From Carboxylicivirga litoralis (GTDB lineage: Bacteria > Bacteroidota > Bacteroidia > Bacteroidales > Marinilabiliaceae), in NCBI RefSeq assembly GCF_025499605.1, contig NZ_JAFMVC010000004.1, positions 186,001 to 250,000 on the forward strand: DNA of 64,000 bases, in the 5' to 3' direction. A program made the translations under genes and the position numbers. The notes beneath the pieces were generated by a model. That model searched no databases, was not told the origin of the DNA, and saw only the letters and a list, made by a program, of their open reading frames with translations. The stretch's first letter is position 1, and the number at the start of each line of letters is the position of its first letter. Below are positions 17,992 through 27,600 of this stretch, piece by piece.

Positions 17992-18522
17992 ATGGATAAA
18001 AAGAAATTACGTAAATGGCTCAGGTATATACATCGCGACCTGGGCTATTTTTTTGTTGGCATCATCTTAATCTATGGTGTTTCAGGAGTGTTGTTGAATC
18101 ATAAGATGACGGCCTATTCAACTACCCACCATCAAATTGTTATAAACCAGGGACTGGATAAGGATGAATTAGCCAGCTATTGGAAGAAGAACCATGCCGA
18201 TTTAAGCTTGAAGAATATAATTGTTCGGTCGAACGATTATCAACTGTTTGTCGATGGTGGAGTAGGTAGCTATCAGCCATCTAGTGGTCAATTGACGTAT
18301 GAAACCTATCAACGTAATGCCATTATTGATTTTGTGCATCGACTACATTACAATACAGTAAAAGGTTGGAAATACATGGCAGATTTTTTTGCGGTGTCGC
18401 TCATTTTCTTTGCCGTCTCAGGTCTGTTTTTGTCGAAAGGAAAGAAAAGTATTAAAGGCCGAGGAAAATGGATTCTGTTGGCTGGTTTTTTAGTGCCTGT
18501 TATTATTTTCTATTTTTCATAG
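17992..18522 (+). CDS. PepSY-associated membrane protein
   Basis: A 176-residue protein with a membrane segment near the N-terminus (RDLGYFFVGIILIYGVSGVL), an intervening ~90-residue periplasmic part and two C-terminal segments. The start HRDLGYFFVG...SGVLLNHK is typical of PepSY-associated TM proteins, which often go with siderophore- or iron-uptake operons and can carry haem or reductase functions. ATG 17992 is chosen over the upstream in-frame TTG at 17974. It is the last gene of the operon starting at 8434. Confidence 0.75.
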   Translation: MDKKKLRKWLRYIHRDLGYFFVGIILIYGVSGVLLNHKMTAYSTTHHQIVINQGLDKDELASYWKKNHADLSLKNIIVRSNDYQLFVDGGVGSYQPSSGQLTYETYQRNAIIDFVHRLHYNTVKGWKYMADFFAVSLIFFAVSGLFLSKGKKSIKGRGKWILLAGFLVPVIIFYFS

Positions 18523-18651
18523 GTTTGTGTGCTAGTTGGCAGAGTTAATATAGGGCTCTTGAATTTTCATCTCATTATTTAATCACTTATTAACGTCAGC
18601 TTCGCATTAGTTGGCCTATAATTTGTAAACTTGGACCTCAAAATTTAACTT

Positions 18652-20052
18652 ATGAAACGCAGAGATTTTATAAACACTGGCCTGTTGGCAGCCATTGGCG
18701 GAACTTTTGCCAGTGCCAATACAATTTCAACAATTGAAAAGAATAAACAGTTATTCAGAGGTAAAGCGAAAAACATCATCTTTTTAGTAAGTGATGGAAT
18801 GAGTATTGGCACCCCTACCATGACCGATTTGCTGATGCAACGTAAATATGGACAGGAAAGTCGATGGATGAGTCTCTATCGTGAAAATAAAGTGTGTCAT
18901 GCCTTGATGGATACAGCATCTGCTGATTCGCTGGTAACCGACTCGGCAGCAGCAGCCTCGGCATGGGGAGGAGGCGTTCGTGTGAAGAACGGAGCCCTGA
19001 ACATGGGACCCAATGGTGTTGAGCATCAGCCTATTTTGCAAAAGTTTAAAGCCGCTGGCAAAAAAGTGGGGTGTGTTACAACTGTGCCGATTACCCATGC
19101 CACACCGGCGGGTTTTAGTGTCAACATGAAGAACCGTGGATTACAAGACAAGATAGCCGATAAATATCTTGAACTTCGTTTTGATGTGATGATGGGCGGA
19201 GGTCAGGAATATTTTGACGGGACAAAGCGAAGTGATAAGAAAGATATATTCCCGGACTTTAAAGCGGCGGGTTTTAGTGTGGTTCGCAACAAAAAGGAGA
19301 TGGAGTTGCTGGAAGCCGGTCAGCCAGTGCTTGGAGTATTCTCAGAATCAGGCTTGCCTTTTTCACTCGACCAACATTCTGATAAGGAGCTGACAGAGAA
19401 TATACCTGCATTGGCCGAAATGACAGACACAGCCATTAATTTAATGAAAGATAACCAAGACGGCTTTGTTTTACAGGTTGAAGGTGGAAAAGTAGATTGG
19501 GCTGCCCATGCCAACGATACAGGTGCTTTACTATACGACCAGATGGCCTTTGACAAAGCGGTGGAAGTGGCCGTTCGTTTCGCTGAAAAACGGAATGATA
19601 CCCTTGTTATAATCACCACTGACCATGGTAATGCAAATCCGGGCTTAATAAAAAGTAAAAAGGTCGATCAGAAATTTAATTTAATCCAGACTTTTAAACA
19701 TACCAATGAGTGGATATTGAATAGTATTAAGCCAAGTGATACACCGGCCAATGTTATAGAGCGAATTAATTATGCGCAAGGTTATGCCATAACAGAAGAA
19801 GAAGCAAAAACGCTGTTGAAGGCCTACGTTTCATTTGATAATAATGGGTTGTATAATGCATATAACTTACCATTTCGTCAATTGGCGCAAATACAGGAAG
19901 AGTATATCTCAGTGTATTGGGCAGGCATGAATCATTCGGCTGATTTTGTGACACTGTCAATGTTTGGTGTCGAAACAGAGGCTTTGCCGCCACTGGTCAA
20001 GAATTACGAGTTACACAACTATATGCTGAAGGCGGCTGGTGTATTGAAATAA
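18652..20052 (+). CDS. Alkaline phosphatase (PhoA family), Tat-exported
   Basis: A 466-residue periplasmic phosphomonoesterase. The N-terminus MKRRDFINTGLLAAIGG is a twin-arginine signal. The first metal-binding Asp is D48 (FLVSDGMS); the nucleophilic Ser is S98 in TDSAAAAS; VEGGKVDWAAH and TTDHGN give further metal ligands, and the late His is in MNHSADF. All catalytic metal residues of the family appear present. A strong terminator follows. It lies between the ABC operon and the haem operon but is separated from both; no Pho box was recognised. Confidence 0.92.
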   Translation: MKRRDFINTGLLAAIGGTFASANTISTIEKNKQLFRGKAKNIIFLVSDGMSIGTPTMTDLLMQRKYGQESRWMSLYRENKVCHALMDTASADSLVTDSAAAASAWGGGVRVKNGALNMGPNGVEHQPILQKFKAAGKKVGCVTTVPITHATPAGFSVNMKNRGLQDKIADKYLELRFDVMMGGGQEYFDGTKRSDKKDIFPDFKAAGFSVVRNKKEMELLEAGQPVLGVFSESGLPFSLDQHSDKELTENIPALAEMTDTAINLMKDNQDGFVLQVEGGKVDWAAHANDTGALLYDQMAFDKAVEVAVRFAEKRNDTLVIITTDHGNANPGLIKSKKVDQKFNLIQTFKHTNEWILNSIKPSDTPANVIERINYAQGYAITEEEAKTLLKAYVSFDNNGLYNAYNLPFRQLAQIQEEYISVYWAGMNHSADFVTLSMFGVETEALPPLVKNYELHNYMLKAAGVLK

Positions 20053-20069
20053 TAACCTTATTAAAAAAG

Positions 20070-20101
20070 ACAACCGAGGCTTTTGTACCTCGGTTGTTTA
20101 G
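20070..20101 (+). terminator. Terminator of the alkaline phosphatase gene
   Basis: Perfect 10-bp stem ACAACCGAGG (20070-20079) / CCTCGGTTGT (20088-20097) with an 8-base loop and a T-rich tail (TTAGTTTT). Confidence 0.8.
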
Positions 20102-20193
20102 TTTTCTGATATCCTCAGGAAGCGTCATTTATATTGATAGAATCGTCAAATCGACAGGATGCATCCTGGTATTAATGGGTTTTCCAGTTGGCC

Positions 20194-21075
20194 TTATCGC
20201 TTTCTCATCCCCACATAGGTTTTCGTCATATCTGATGGCACACAAATAATATAGTCGGCTTTATTCAGGTAGCTTTCGTCCAGTTTATCAATGTTATCCT
20301 GCGAAACCGTTGTTATGGTTTTAACTTCCACACCCGGTTGGTATAATTGTAAATATTTCCGGATGCCTCCATCATCGTCGGAGTGGAAACTACCATTATA
20401 ATGGATAAACAGCTTTCCATCTTTTAAATTTTGTGTGATGAAATAAGCCATTGTTGCATCTTTAGAAGCTTGAGCTTTGGCAATCGGCAGGGGACTTTTA
20501 CCCATCATCATACCACCCATTTTGGCAATCAATACCGAATCAGCATCAAATTCAATAGGGAGCGGCGCTATAAAGCGTTTAGCTTCATTACTCAGTTCAT
20601 TAAGCTTATCAACGCCTTTTTTATTGGCTACAGCAGCATAACGCCTTGGTATATTGCTGGCCACAAAATGAACTGCCGAATCTTTCGCGAAGCGGATTAA
20701 TGGTTCATAATCGGTGTCGTAATTGCTCCAAAGTCGGCATTCTGCCTCAAATTTTTCGACAGATATAAGGCCGATCAAATATTCATCTAATATCAACTGA
20801 TTATCGGCTTCAAACATTTCGGCACCCATAACGATTTGCCCTTCTTTTTCGGTATATAATGATTTGGTAACCTCCAGCTCCAACCAGTGCGCGATGGGAT
20901 TATTGTGATATTCGCCAAACAGCACAATCTCTGTTCCGGACAAATCACTAATCATCTTCTGATATTTGACCTCCTTACCTTCTGCGTTAAATAGCTTATA
21001 GGCTGGTTTATCCGGTTTAAAACCTGTTAAAGCCAATAGGCCAATTAAGAGTGTAAATGAAAGTTTAGTTTTCAT
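20194..21075 (-). CDS. ChaN-like haem-binding uptake protein
   Basis: A 293-residue exported protein with a signal peptide (LSFTLLIGLLALTGF) and no lipobox Cys, so probably soluble in the periplasm. The motif VLFGEYHNNPIAHWLE and the later LFIHYNGSFHSDDDGG identify the ChaN-like Cofac_haem_bdg family of the Tiki/TraB clan. Family members bind haem and act in haem or iron acquisition. It is encoded divergently from hmuR with a 333-base gap, consistent with shared iron/haem control. A perfect 14-bp palindrome (20155-20168) lies 26 bases after its stop. Confidence 0.82.
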   Translation of the reverse strand: MKTKLSFTLLIGLLALTGFKPDKPAYKLFNAEGKEVKYQKMISDLSGTEIVLFGEYHNNPIAHWLELEVTKSLYTEKEGQIVMGAEMFEADNQLILDEYLIGLISVEKFEAECRLWSNYDTDYEPLIRFAKDSAVHFVASNIPRRYAAVANKKGVDKLNELSNEAKRFIAPLPIEFDADSVLIAKMGGMMMGKSPLPIAKAQASKDATMAYFITQNLKDGKLFIHYNGSFHSDDDGGIRKYLQLYQPGVEVKTITTVSQDNIDKLDESYLNKADYIICVPSDMTKTYVGMRKR

Positions 21076-21324
21076 TGTGTTTTTTATTTATGTGATTGAT
21101 ATTTCCCATGTTAACTAACACGAATAGGTTATAAATGTTTAATTCTAGTGCCACCCATGTTTTGCGTTAGTAAAGGTATCTATTACCATGGAATAGGTAT
21201 CCCTATTTCTTAGTACTTAGTTTTAGGGATGAATAACACTAAGGCGTTATTATAATAGGAATTGTGAATTGTTTCAGTTGTTAATACGCCAACTTAAAAG
21301 CTATTATTTACCAATAAATTGGGA
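21076..21324. promoter_or_regulatory. Divergent control region between chaN-like gene and hmuR
   Basis: The gap between the two divergent genes contains an inverted repeat ATCCCTA (21199-21205) / TAGGGAT (21224-21230), with CTTAG repeated directly inside the loop, and an imperfect repeat of GGTATC/AATAGGTATCC just upstream. No classical Fur 19-mer was recognised, and no B12 box. These repeats are candidates for an iron- or haem-responsive operator; the assignment is inference. Confidence 0.4.
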
Positions 21325-21355
21325 TTGTTGAGCGCGTGGAGTGAGCATAATTTTG
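21325..21355 (+). promoter_or_regulatory. Bacteroidota-type promoter of the hmu operon
   Basis: TTG at 21325-21327, 20 bases, then TAATTTTG at 21348-21355. Transcription should start near 21361, so the hmuR start is ATG 21409 with a leader of about 48 bases; the frame's extension back to 21319 spans the promoter and is not coding. Confidence 0.75.
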
Positions 21356-21408
21356 CAGTATCCAACAAAGCTGAATATATCAGACAATTTACTTATTTGA
21401 GACCTCAC

Positions 21409-23670
21409 ATGAAAACAATTTTGGATACCATGTCTTTTAAGAGCCGAGCCTATTGGGTATTAATATTCTTTTCAGTCACAAGTGTTGTATTTGCACAGGC
21501 TGATGTTGATCCCAATCCTCTGACAAACCAATGTCTTATTCAATTAATTGATCCGGCAGATAAAGAACCATTAGTTGGTGCTCATATTTGTGTTGAATTG
21601 GCAGATGGCCGTAGAGTATATGAGGTGTCAGACACCGAAGGGAAAGTTAAACTGCTATATAGTGGCGAAAAGGTTGGGACAGTGGCCATTTCATCCATTG
21701 GGTATGTAACTACTTATATGCAATTAAATGAAATAGAGGATGGAGCCATTATTCCTGTTAAAGCCGATGTGTTTAATATTAACCAGGTGGTGGTGACCGG
21801 AACCAGTGAACCAACGCCTGTGGATAGCTCTATTTATAAAGTAAAGGTGATTGGTGAAGAAAAAATACGCCAGTCTGGTTCGGTTAACCTGGCCGAGATA
21901 TTATTGACGGAGGCCAATATTCGCATTGAAAGTGATATGATGCTTGGCAGCCAGATAGAAATGTTGGGCATGAGTGGTTCTAATGTTAAAGTGATGATTG
22001 ATGGGGTGCCAGTTGTTGGTCGTTTAAATGGGAATATCGACCTGAGCCAGATAAACATGTCCAATGTGAAGCAAATTGAAGTCATTGAGGGGCCGATGTC
22101 AGTTATCTACGGTAGCAATGCATTGGCCGGAACCATTAATATTATCACCAAAAAGAACAACTATCACGATGTGTCTGCACAAGTGGATGCGTTTGTCGAA
22201 AGTGTTGGTCGCTACTCGGGTAATGGAAGTGTTTCAAAGCGTTTGGGCAATAGCTCAGTTAACCTGGATGGCGGTTACGAATATTTTAGTGGTGTTGATT
22301 ATGATGAGTCGTCGCGCTTAATGGATTGGAGGCCCAAAAAAATATATAGAGGAAATGCCAACTACCAATATCAAACAGATCATTTGTCATTTGGTGGTAA
22401 AGTAGGCTATTACAGCGATCAACTGTTTGTTCAAAGTGATATACTTGATGCCAAATACAATGTGAGTGATTCGTATTATTATACCGATCGTCTCGATTTT
22501 GCAGCTAACTTGGCCCATAAATGGGGCAATAGCTCGATTGACGTAGTAGCAGGTTATAATTTATACGAGCGCTCGTCAGACGGCTATTCCATGTCCTTAA
22601 CCGATTTGGAAAAAACATGGCGCGAAAAGGTGATTTCACAAGAGGCCAGTCAGTTTATGACCCGGGCGATATACAGTACGGCTTTAATACCAGGCAAACT
22701 AAGTTTGCAGAGTGGTGTCGATATCAGCTCAGAAACGTTTGAAGGGCCTCGTGTTGTGGATCAAAAACAACAGCTGGGAGATTATGCGTTGTTTCTGAAT
22801 ATGAACTTCGCCATTACGCCTTCATTTGAAGTGCAGCCGGGTATACGCTTTGCCTACAACACAAAGTACGATGCACCAGTTGTTTATTCATTAAATACCA
22901 AATGGAACATTCGTAGTGACCTGAGCTGGCGGGCATCGTTTGCGCGTGGTTTTAGGGCACCTGAATTAAAAGAGCTGTTTTACGAGTTTATTGACAGTAA
23001 CCATGAAATATATGGAAACTCCGATTTAGAAGCTGAATCATCGTATAATGTGAACACTTCATTTGATTATAAGCTTCAACACGATATTCACAATTGGCGC
23101 TTTAATGTAGCGGCTTATTACAACACGGTTGATAACTTAATTGCCTTGGCAAGTGTGGCCGATAGCGATGGCTGGCAGTACTACAATATCTCAGAATACC
23201 AATCGACCGGAACAAATATTGATGTTAACTATGGCTTTAAGAATAATCTACAGTTAAGGCTGGGTTACGGACTGACCGGGCGTCAGAGCTCCGTTTCAGA
23301 AGAAAGCGGTTACGATGAATTTAATTTTTCGCACGACCTGTTTGCCGGGCTTAAATGGAAGGAACGAAAATCCAGTGTAACCTTGGCGATTGACTATAAA
23401 TACACTGGCGAAATTCAGGATTTTCAGTTGAGCGGTGATGTCATTACCGAAGTCAGACAAGAAGCCTATCAGATTATGAATGCCTCAGCCAGCAAAAGCT
23501 TTTTCAAGAATAAGCTACAAACCACACTGGGTGTTAAAAATATATTAGATGTCACCTCGGTAAATCGTACGAATTATGTTGGAGGTGCACATTCCGGAGG
23601 GAGTGGTACTCCAATCTCTTACGGACGCTCATTCTTTATTAACCTGATTTATAAATTCAACAAACTATAA
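21409..23670 (+). CDS. hmuR: TonB-dependent haem receptor HmuR
   Basis: A 753-residue outer-membrane receptor. Signal peptide from MKTILDTMSFKSRAYWVLIF to about FAQ; a carboxypeptidase-regulatory-like domain (DKEPLVGAHICVELADGR...) at about 35-120; plug with VIDGVPVVGRLNGNIDLSQI and IEVIEGPMSVIYGSNALAGTINII; then the barrel ending YGRSFFINLIYKFNKL. It resembles BtuB/HmuR-type receptors rather than SusC. The next gene is an HmuY-like haemophore, matching the Porphyromonas gingivalis hmu system, in which HmuY passes haem to HmuR. Gene order here is R-Y instead of Y-R. Confidence 0.83.
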   Translation: MKTILDTMSFKSRAYWVLIFFSVTSVVFAQADVDPNPLTNQCLIQLIDPADKEPLVGAHICVELADGRRVYEVSDTEGKVKLLYSGEKVGTVAISSIGYVTTYMQLNEIEDGAIIPVKADVFNINQVVVTGTSEPTPVDSSIYKVKVIGEEKIRQSGSVNLAEILLTEANIRIESDMMLGSQIEMLGMSGSNVKVMIDGVPVVGRLNGNIDLSQINMSNVKQIEVIEGPMSVIYGSNALAGTINIITKKNNYHDVSAQVDAFVESVGRYSGNGSVSKRLGNSSVNLDGGYEYFSGVDYDESSRLMDWRPKKIYRGNANYQYQTDHLSFGGKVGYYSDQLFVQSDILDAKYNVSDSYYYTDRLDFAANLAHKWGNSSIDVVAGYNLYERSSDGYSMSLTDLEKTWREKVISQEASQFMTRAIYSTALIPGKLSLQSGVDISSETFEGPRVVDQKQQLGDYALFLNMNFAITPSFEVQPGIRFAYNTKYDAPVVYSLNTKWNIRSDLSWRASFARGFRAPELKELFYEFIDSNHEIYGNSDLEAESSYNVNTSFDYKLQHDIHNWRFNVAAYYNTVDNLIALASVADSDGWQYYNISEYQSTGTNIDVNYGFKNNLQLRLGYGLTGRQSSVSEESGYDEFNFSHDLFAGLKWKERKSSVTLAIDYKYTGEIQDFQLSGDVITEVRQEAYQIMNASASKSFFKNKLQTTLGVKNILDVTSVNRTNYVGGAHSGGSGTPISYGRSFFINLIYKFNKL

Positions 23671-23694
23671 TAAATAATTTAAAATAAAATTGAC

Positions 23695-24432
23695 ATGAAA
23701 AAGGTACTATTTGCTTTTGCAGTAGCCTCTTTAGGCTTAGGATTTACATCTTGTGATGATGATGAGAAAATTACACCAATCGATTACGGTATGAAAACCT
23801 TTGAAGCCGACTATATGTATGATACCGATGAGGAAAGTGCCTACTACGGGAATCATACACAACAAACGTTTATGAAGCTGGGTGAAGAAGAAGCCGTACA
23901 TATGGGTGTGATGGGCGATGATTCATGGACTGACTTCTCGATGGTGGCCGATCCGGAGCATGAGGACTATAATATTTCAACTAACATAACAGGCTGGGAC
24001 CTTGCATTTACTCATTATACTGCAATGCAGGTTGAGTATCCTGGCTATGGCTTATATACGGTTACTGCTTCAGGGGTTTTAATTAATACCGAAGAAGGTA
24101 TTGAGGTAGGTGTATATGATTACACCGATAGTGAGGATATTACTACAATATCAAGTGCTTTTGCAGATATGACATTAGCTGATGTTGAAACCTATAACTT
24201 AGAATATAGCTCCGATATTGCTACTATTGGATATGGTTGGAAAACGGTTGATACATCTGTTACTCCAGCTTTGTATACAGTAAACAGCAATAAATTCTAC
24301 ATCCTAAAAATGAATAATGGTGATGTGTATAAGCTGCGTTTTGTTAGTTTTCAAACCTTCAATGGTGCTGACCAAAGCCGCATTGCAGAGTGTGAATATG
24401 CTTTAATGGAACCAACTGAAGCAGCTGAATAA
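23695..24432 (+). CDS. hmuY: HmuY family haem-binding lipoprotein
   Basis: A 245-residue lipoprotein with lipobox C20 (GFTSCDDDE), probably surface-exposed. The pattern WDLAFTHYTAMQV, then NKFYILKMNNGDVYKLRFVSFQ... is typical of HmuY proteins. In P. gingivalis HmuY binds haem between two histidines; candidate ligands here are the His/Met-rich stretch EAVHMGVMGDDSW and H101 region, but the two-His pair cannot be assigned from sequence. It follows hmuR by 24 bases. A stable hairpin (24461-24490) after the stop may protect its mRNA. Confidence 0.83.
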   Translation: MKKVLFAFAVASLGLGFTSCDDDEKITPIDYGMKTFEADYMYDTDEESAYYGNHTQQTFMKLGEEEAVHMGVMGDDSWTDFSMVADPEHEDYNISTNITGWDLAFTHYTAMQVEYPGYGLYTVTASGVLINTEEGIEVGVYDYTDSEDITTISSAFADMTLADVETYNLEYSSDIATIGYGWKTVDTSVTPALYTVNSNKFYILKMNNGDVYKLRFVSFQTFNGADQSRIAECEYALMEPTEAAE

Positions 24433-24460
24433 ATTACGCATAAAAACAGTATTAGATTAT

Positions 24461-24490
24461 CCCTGTTCTTACTCCCAAATAAGGACAGGG
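24461..24490 (+). promoter_or_regulatory. Intercistronic hairpin between hmuY and hmuS
   Basis: 11-bp stem CCCTGTTCTTA (24461-24471) / TAAGGACAGGG (24480-24490), one G-U pair, 8-base loop. No T run follows, so it is more likely a stabilising or processing structure than a full terminator. Confidence 0.6.
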
Positions 24491-24628
24491 GTATAATGCT
24501 TATGAATTGACTGCCAAATAAATGAACAACTATCCTAAAGGTGATTAGAAAAAGCGAGGTGTTGGGTTGCAGTATCAAACTTCTGCCTTTTGCCTTCAAC
24601 TTATTGACTGTTTAATAAAGGATAACTA

Positions 24629-27600
24629 ATGAATAAAAAATACCTCATCGCTCTGTTATTGGCCATTGTAGTCATTGGAATCAGCTACACGGCCTGGAGC
24701 AAATGGCTGGCACCTACTAAAGTGGCACTGATCAACTACCCTGAGTTTATGGCCACCAAAATAGCCCGTTCGGTCGACAACTATTTCATCGATGTAGATA
24801 TTTACGAAGATGAAAACGAAGTAAAAAAGCTGGAGCAGTACGATATGATGCTCATCTTTGGCATGGGGCTTAAACTAACAACAGAACAGGAAGCGTACAT
24901 TAAACGTGTAGGTGAAAAAGGAACAGGTATTTATCTGCAATCATCTACCACAAAAGGCTTGGAATTAACCAATCTGGAAGATAGCGTTAAAACAACCGTT
25001 AAAGATTACCTCGACAATGGCGGTAATAAAAATTACGCCAATGTATTGTGCTACATTCGCACGGAGGTGGCTCAAAAACCATATTTTGTACAAATGCCAG
25101 ACGCACCCCTGGAGGTATCATCCGATGTGTTATTTCACATCGACGAAGATGTAGCCTATGAGAAGGTGGCCGATTTTGAGACTTATGCTCAGGAAAACGG
25201 TTTTCATAAAGAGGGACAAAAAAAAGTTATCTTTTTCACAAGTATACCGGGGCCTTTTATCGCCAACCGCGATCACCTCAATAGCCTGATAGAAGAAATG
25301 CAGGGGCGCGGCGTCAATCTGTACCCTGTATCAGGATTCCGAGGCCGCTTAAACTACCTGAAAGAAATCAAACCCGATCTGATTATCTACATGCCGCATG
25401 GCCGCTTGTCGATGGGAGGCTCAGCAAAGAAAATTGCGGTCTGGTTAAAACAGCAGAATGTACCGGTCTTGTGCCCGATAACAGTGCATCAGCGTGAAGA
25501 CGATTGGTTAAAAGACCGGCAGGGAATGGTGGGAGGTCTTTTGAGCCAAAGCGTCACCATGCCCGAGTTTGATGGCGGTATTGTGCCTTACGCTTGTATT
25601 GCTCAGGAGGAAGACGATAAAGGCTTTCTGATTTTTAAAGCCATCCCCAATAGGATGAAGAAGTTTGGACAAATGGTGAGTAACTACCTCAAGCTGCAGG
25701 TAATGTCCAATGAAGATAAAAAACTGGCCATTGTCTATTTTAAAGGGCCTGGTAAAAATGCACTGACGGCAGCCAACATGGAGGTATTGCCATCGTTGCA
25801 CAACATGCTGTTACACCTGAAAAAAGAAGGCTACGATTTAGGTAATCTGCCATCCGATTATCCCTCTTTTGAGAATGAAATTATGACTAAAGGGCCGGTA
25901 TTAGGACCTTATGCTGAAGGTGCTTTTGATAAGTATTTAGCTACTGGTGAGCCTGAGCTGATAGCTGTTGATGATTATAACCAGTGGGCCGCCAAGGTAT
26001 TACCCGAAGAACTAATGCAGGACGTTGTTGAACGGTATGGCAAAGCGCCCGGTTCGTACATGGATGTGTACCAGGATGGTAAAGAATACATTGCAGTTGC
26101 CCGCGTAAAATTTGGTAATGTGGTGCTCTTGCCCCAACAGATGCCTGGTTTAGGTGATAACACCTTTGAATTGGTGCACGGGGCCAAAGTGGCGCCACCA
26201 CACACCTATATAGCACCATATCTGTGGATTCAGAAAGGCTTTAAGGCGGATGCTGTGATGCATTTTGGTACGCATGGTAGTCTGGAGTTTACGCCCGGTA
26301 AGCAAATTGCTCTGTCGGATTACGACTGGACTGACCCCTTGATTGGCACTGCACCACACAGCTATGTGTACACCATCTCTAACGTAGGCGAGGGCATGAT
26401 TGCCAAACGTCGCAGTTATGCGTCTACACAAACCTACCTGACACCGCCTTTTATTAAAGCCAATGCCATGCAGAAAATGCAGATTCTGTCAAATAAGCTG
26501 AATCAGTATACGCAGGCCAAAGGCGCACTCAAAACCGAATACGCTTTATCGGTGAAAGACATCATCGTTGAAAAAGGGATGCATAAGGAGTTGGACTTAG
26601 ATAGTTTGCCTGGTCAGGCTTATACGGAAGAGGAGATGATTCGCATTCAGAATTTTGTGGAAGAATTGTCGCACGAAAAAATTACAGGTGGATTATATAC
26701 CATGGGTGTGCCGTATTCAGCAGAAAAACTGGATGAAACCATTTTAATGATGCACAACGATGAGCTGGCTTATCACCTGGCTGAAGTGGATGTGTTGGCG
26801 GGTCGTGTTACTCGTGAACAGTTACGCGACAGACAATGGGTACGCAGTAATTATATCACACCAAGTGAAGCTTACGTTAAGCAAGTGCTTAAAACAGGAC
26901 AGACCAATGCTATGTATAAGCAATTAATTGCCAAAGCAGACTTAAAACGCGCTATGGCCTGGCAGAAGCTGCAGAACGAAGCCAATACAAAAGCTTCAGC
27001 CCATGGAGGTGGTCATCCGCACGGTGTTAAAAAGGAAGCCAGTCATCCACATGGAGTAAAAAAGGATGGAAAGAAAGCCGAAAAGCCCAAAGTAGATGGA
27101 AACTCAGGTGCTAGTCAGAAGAAAGAAGTAGGTGACCCTAAAGAGAAAGCATTTGCGATGGCTGTGTTTAATGTGGAGGCAACGCTAAAATCTATCCTGA
27201 GCAAAAAAGATGAACTGGCCAATAGTTCGCAAATGGAGTTTGCCGGTATTGTTAATGCCTTGAACGGTCGTTTTACATCGCCTACACCCGGAGGAGACCC
27301 GGTAGCTAACCCGGAGACAGTGCCAACAGGTCGTAACCTGTTTTCGGTTAATACAGAAAGTACACCTACCAAGGAGGCATGGAATGTAGCTAAGAAGCTA
27401 GGCGATGACTTATTGGCTGATTACCGGAAGAAGCATGGAGCTTATCCGCAAAAGGTAAGCTTCACCCTATGGTCGAGTGCCTTTATTGAGTCGGAGGGAA
27501 CCACTATCGCACAAATATTGTATTTGCTAGGGGTGGAACCTGTGTGGACTCCACGTGGTAAGGTAAACGATATCCGTTTAATGGATGAAGAGGAGCTAGG

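Noticed and set aside
20155-20168. Perfect 14-bp palindrome CAGGATGCATCCTG as a regulatory site
   Set aside because: It lies between two convergent gene ends, has no loop or T run and no second copy; likely chance or a weak terminator part.
21076-21408. Cobalamin riboswitch ahead of hmuR
   Set aside because: The predicted leader is about 48 bases and has no B12 box; the neighbouring genes are for haem.
21319-21408. 30-residue N-terminal extension of HmuR
   Set aside because: It spans the promoter, lacks signal-peptide character, and ATG 21409 fits well.
25941-26431. Several antisense ORFs inside hmuS
   Set aside because: They mirror the codon bias of a long real gene and have no domain, start context or homologue of note.
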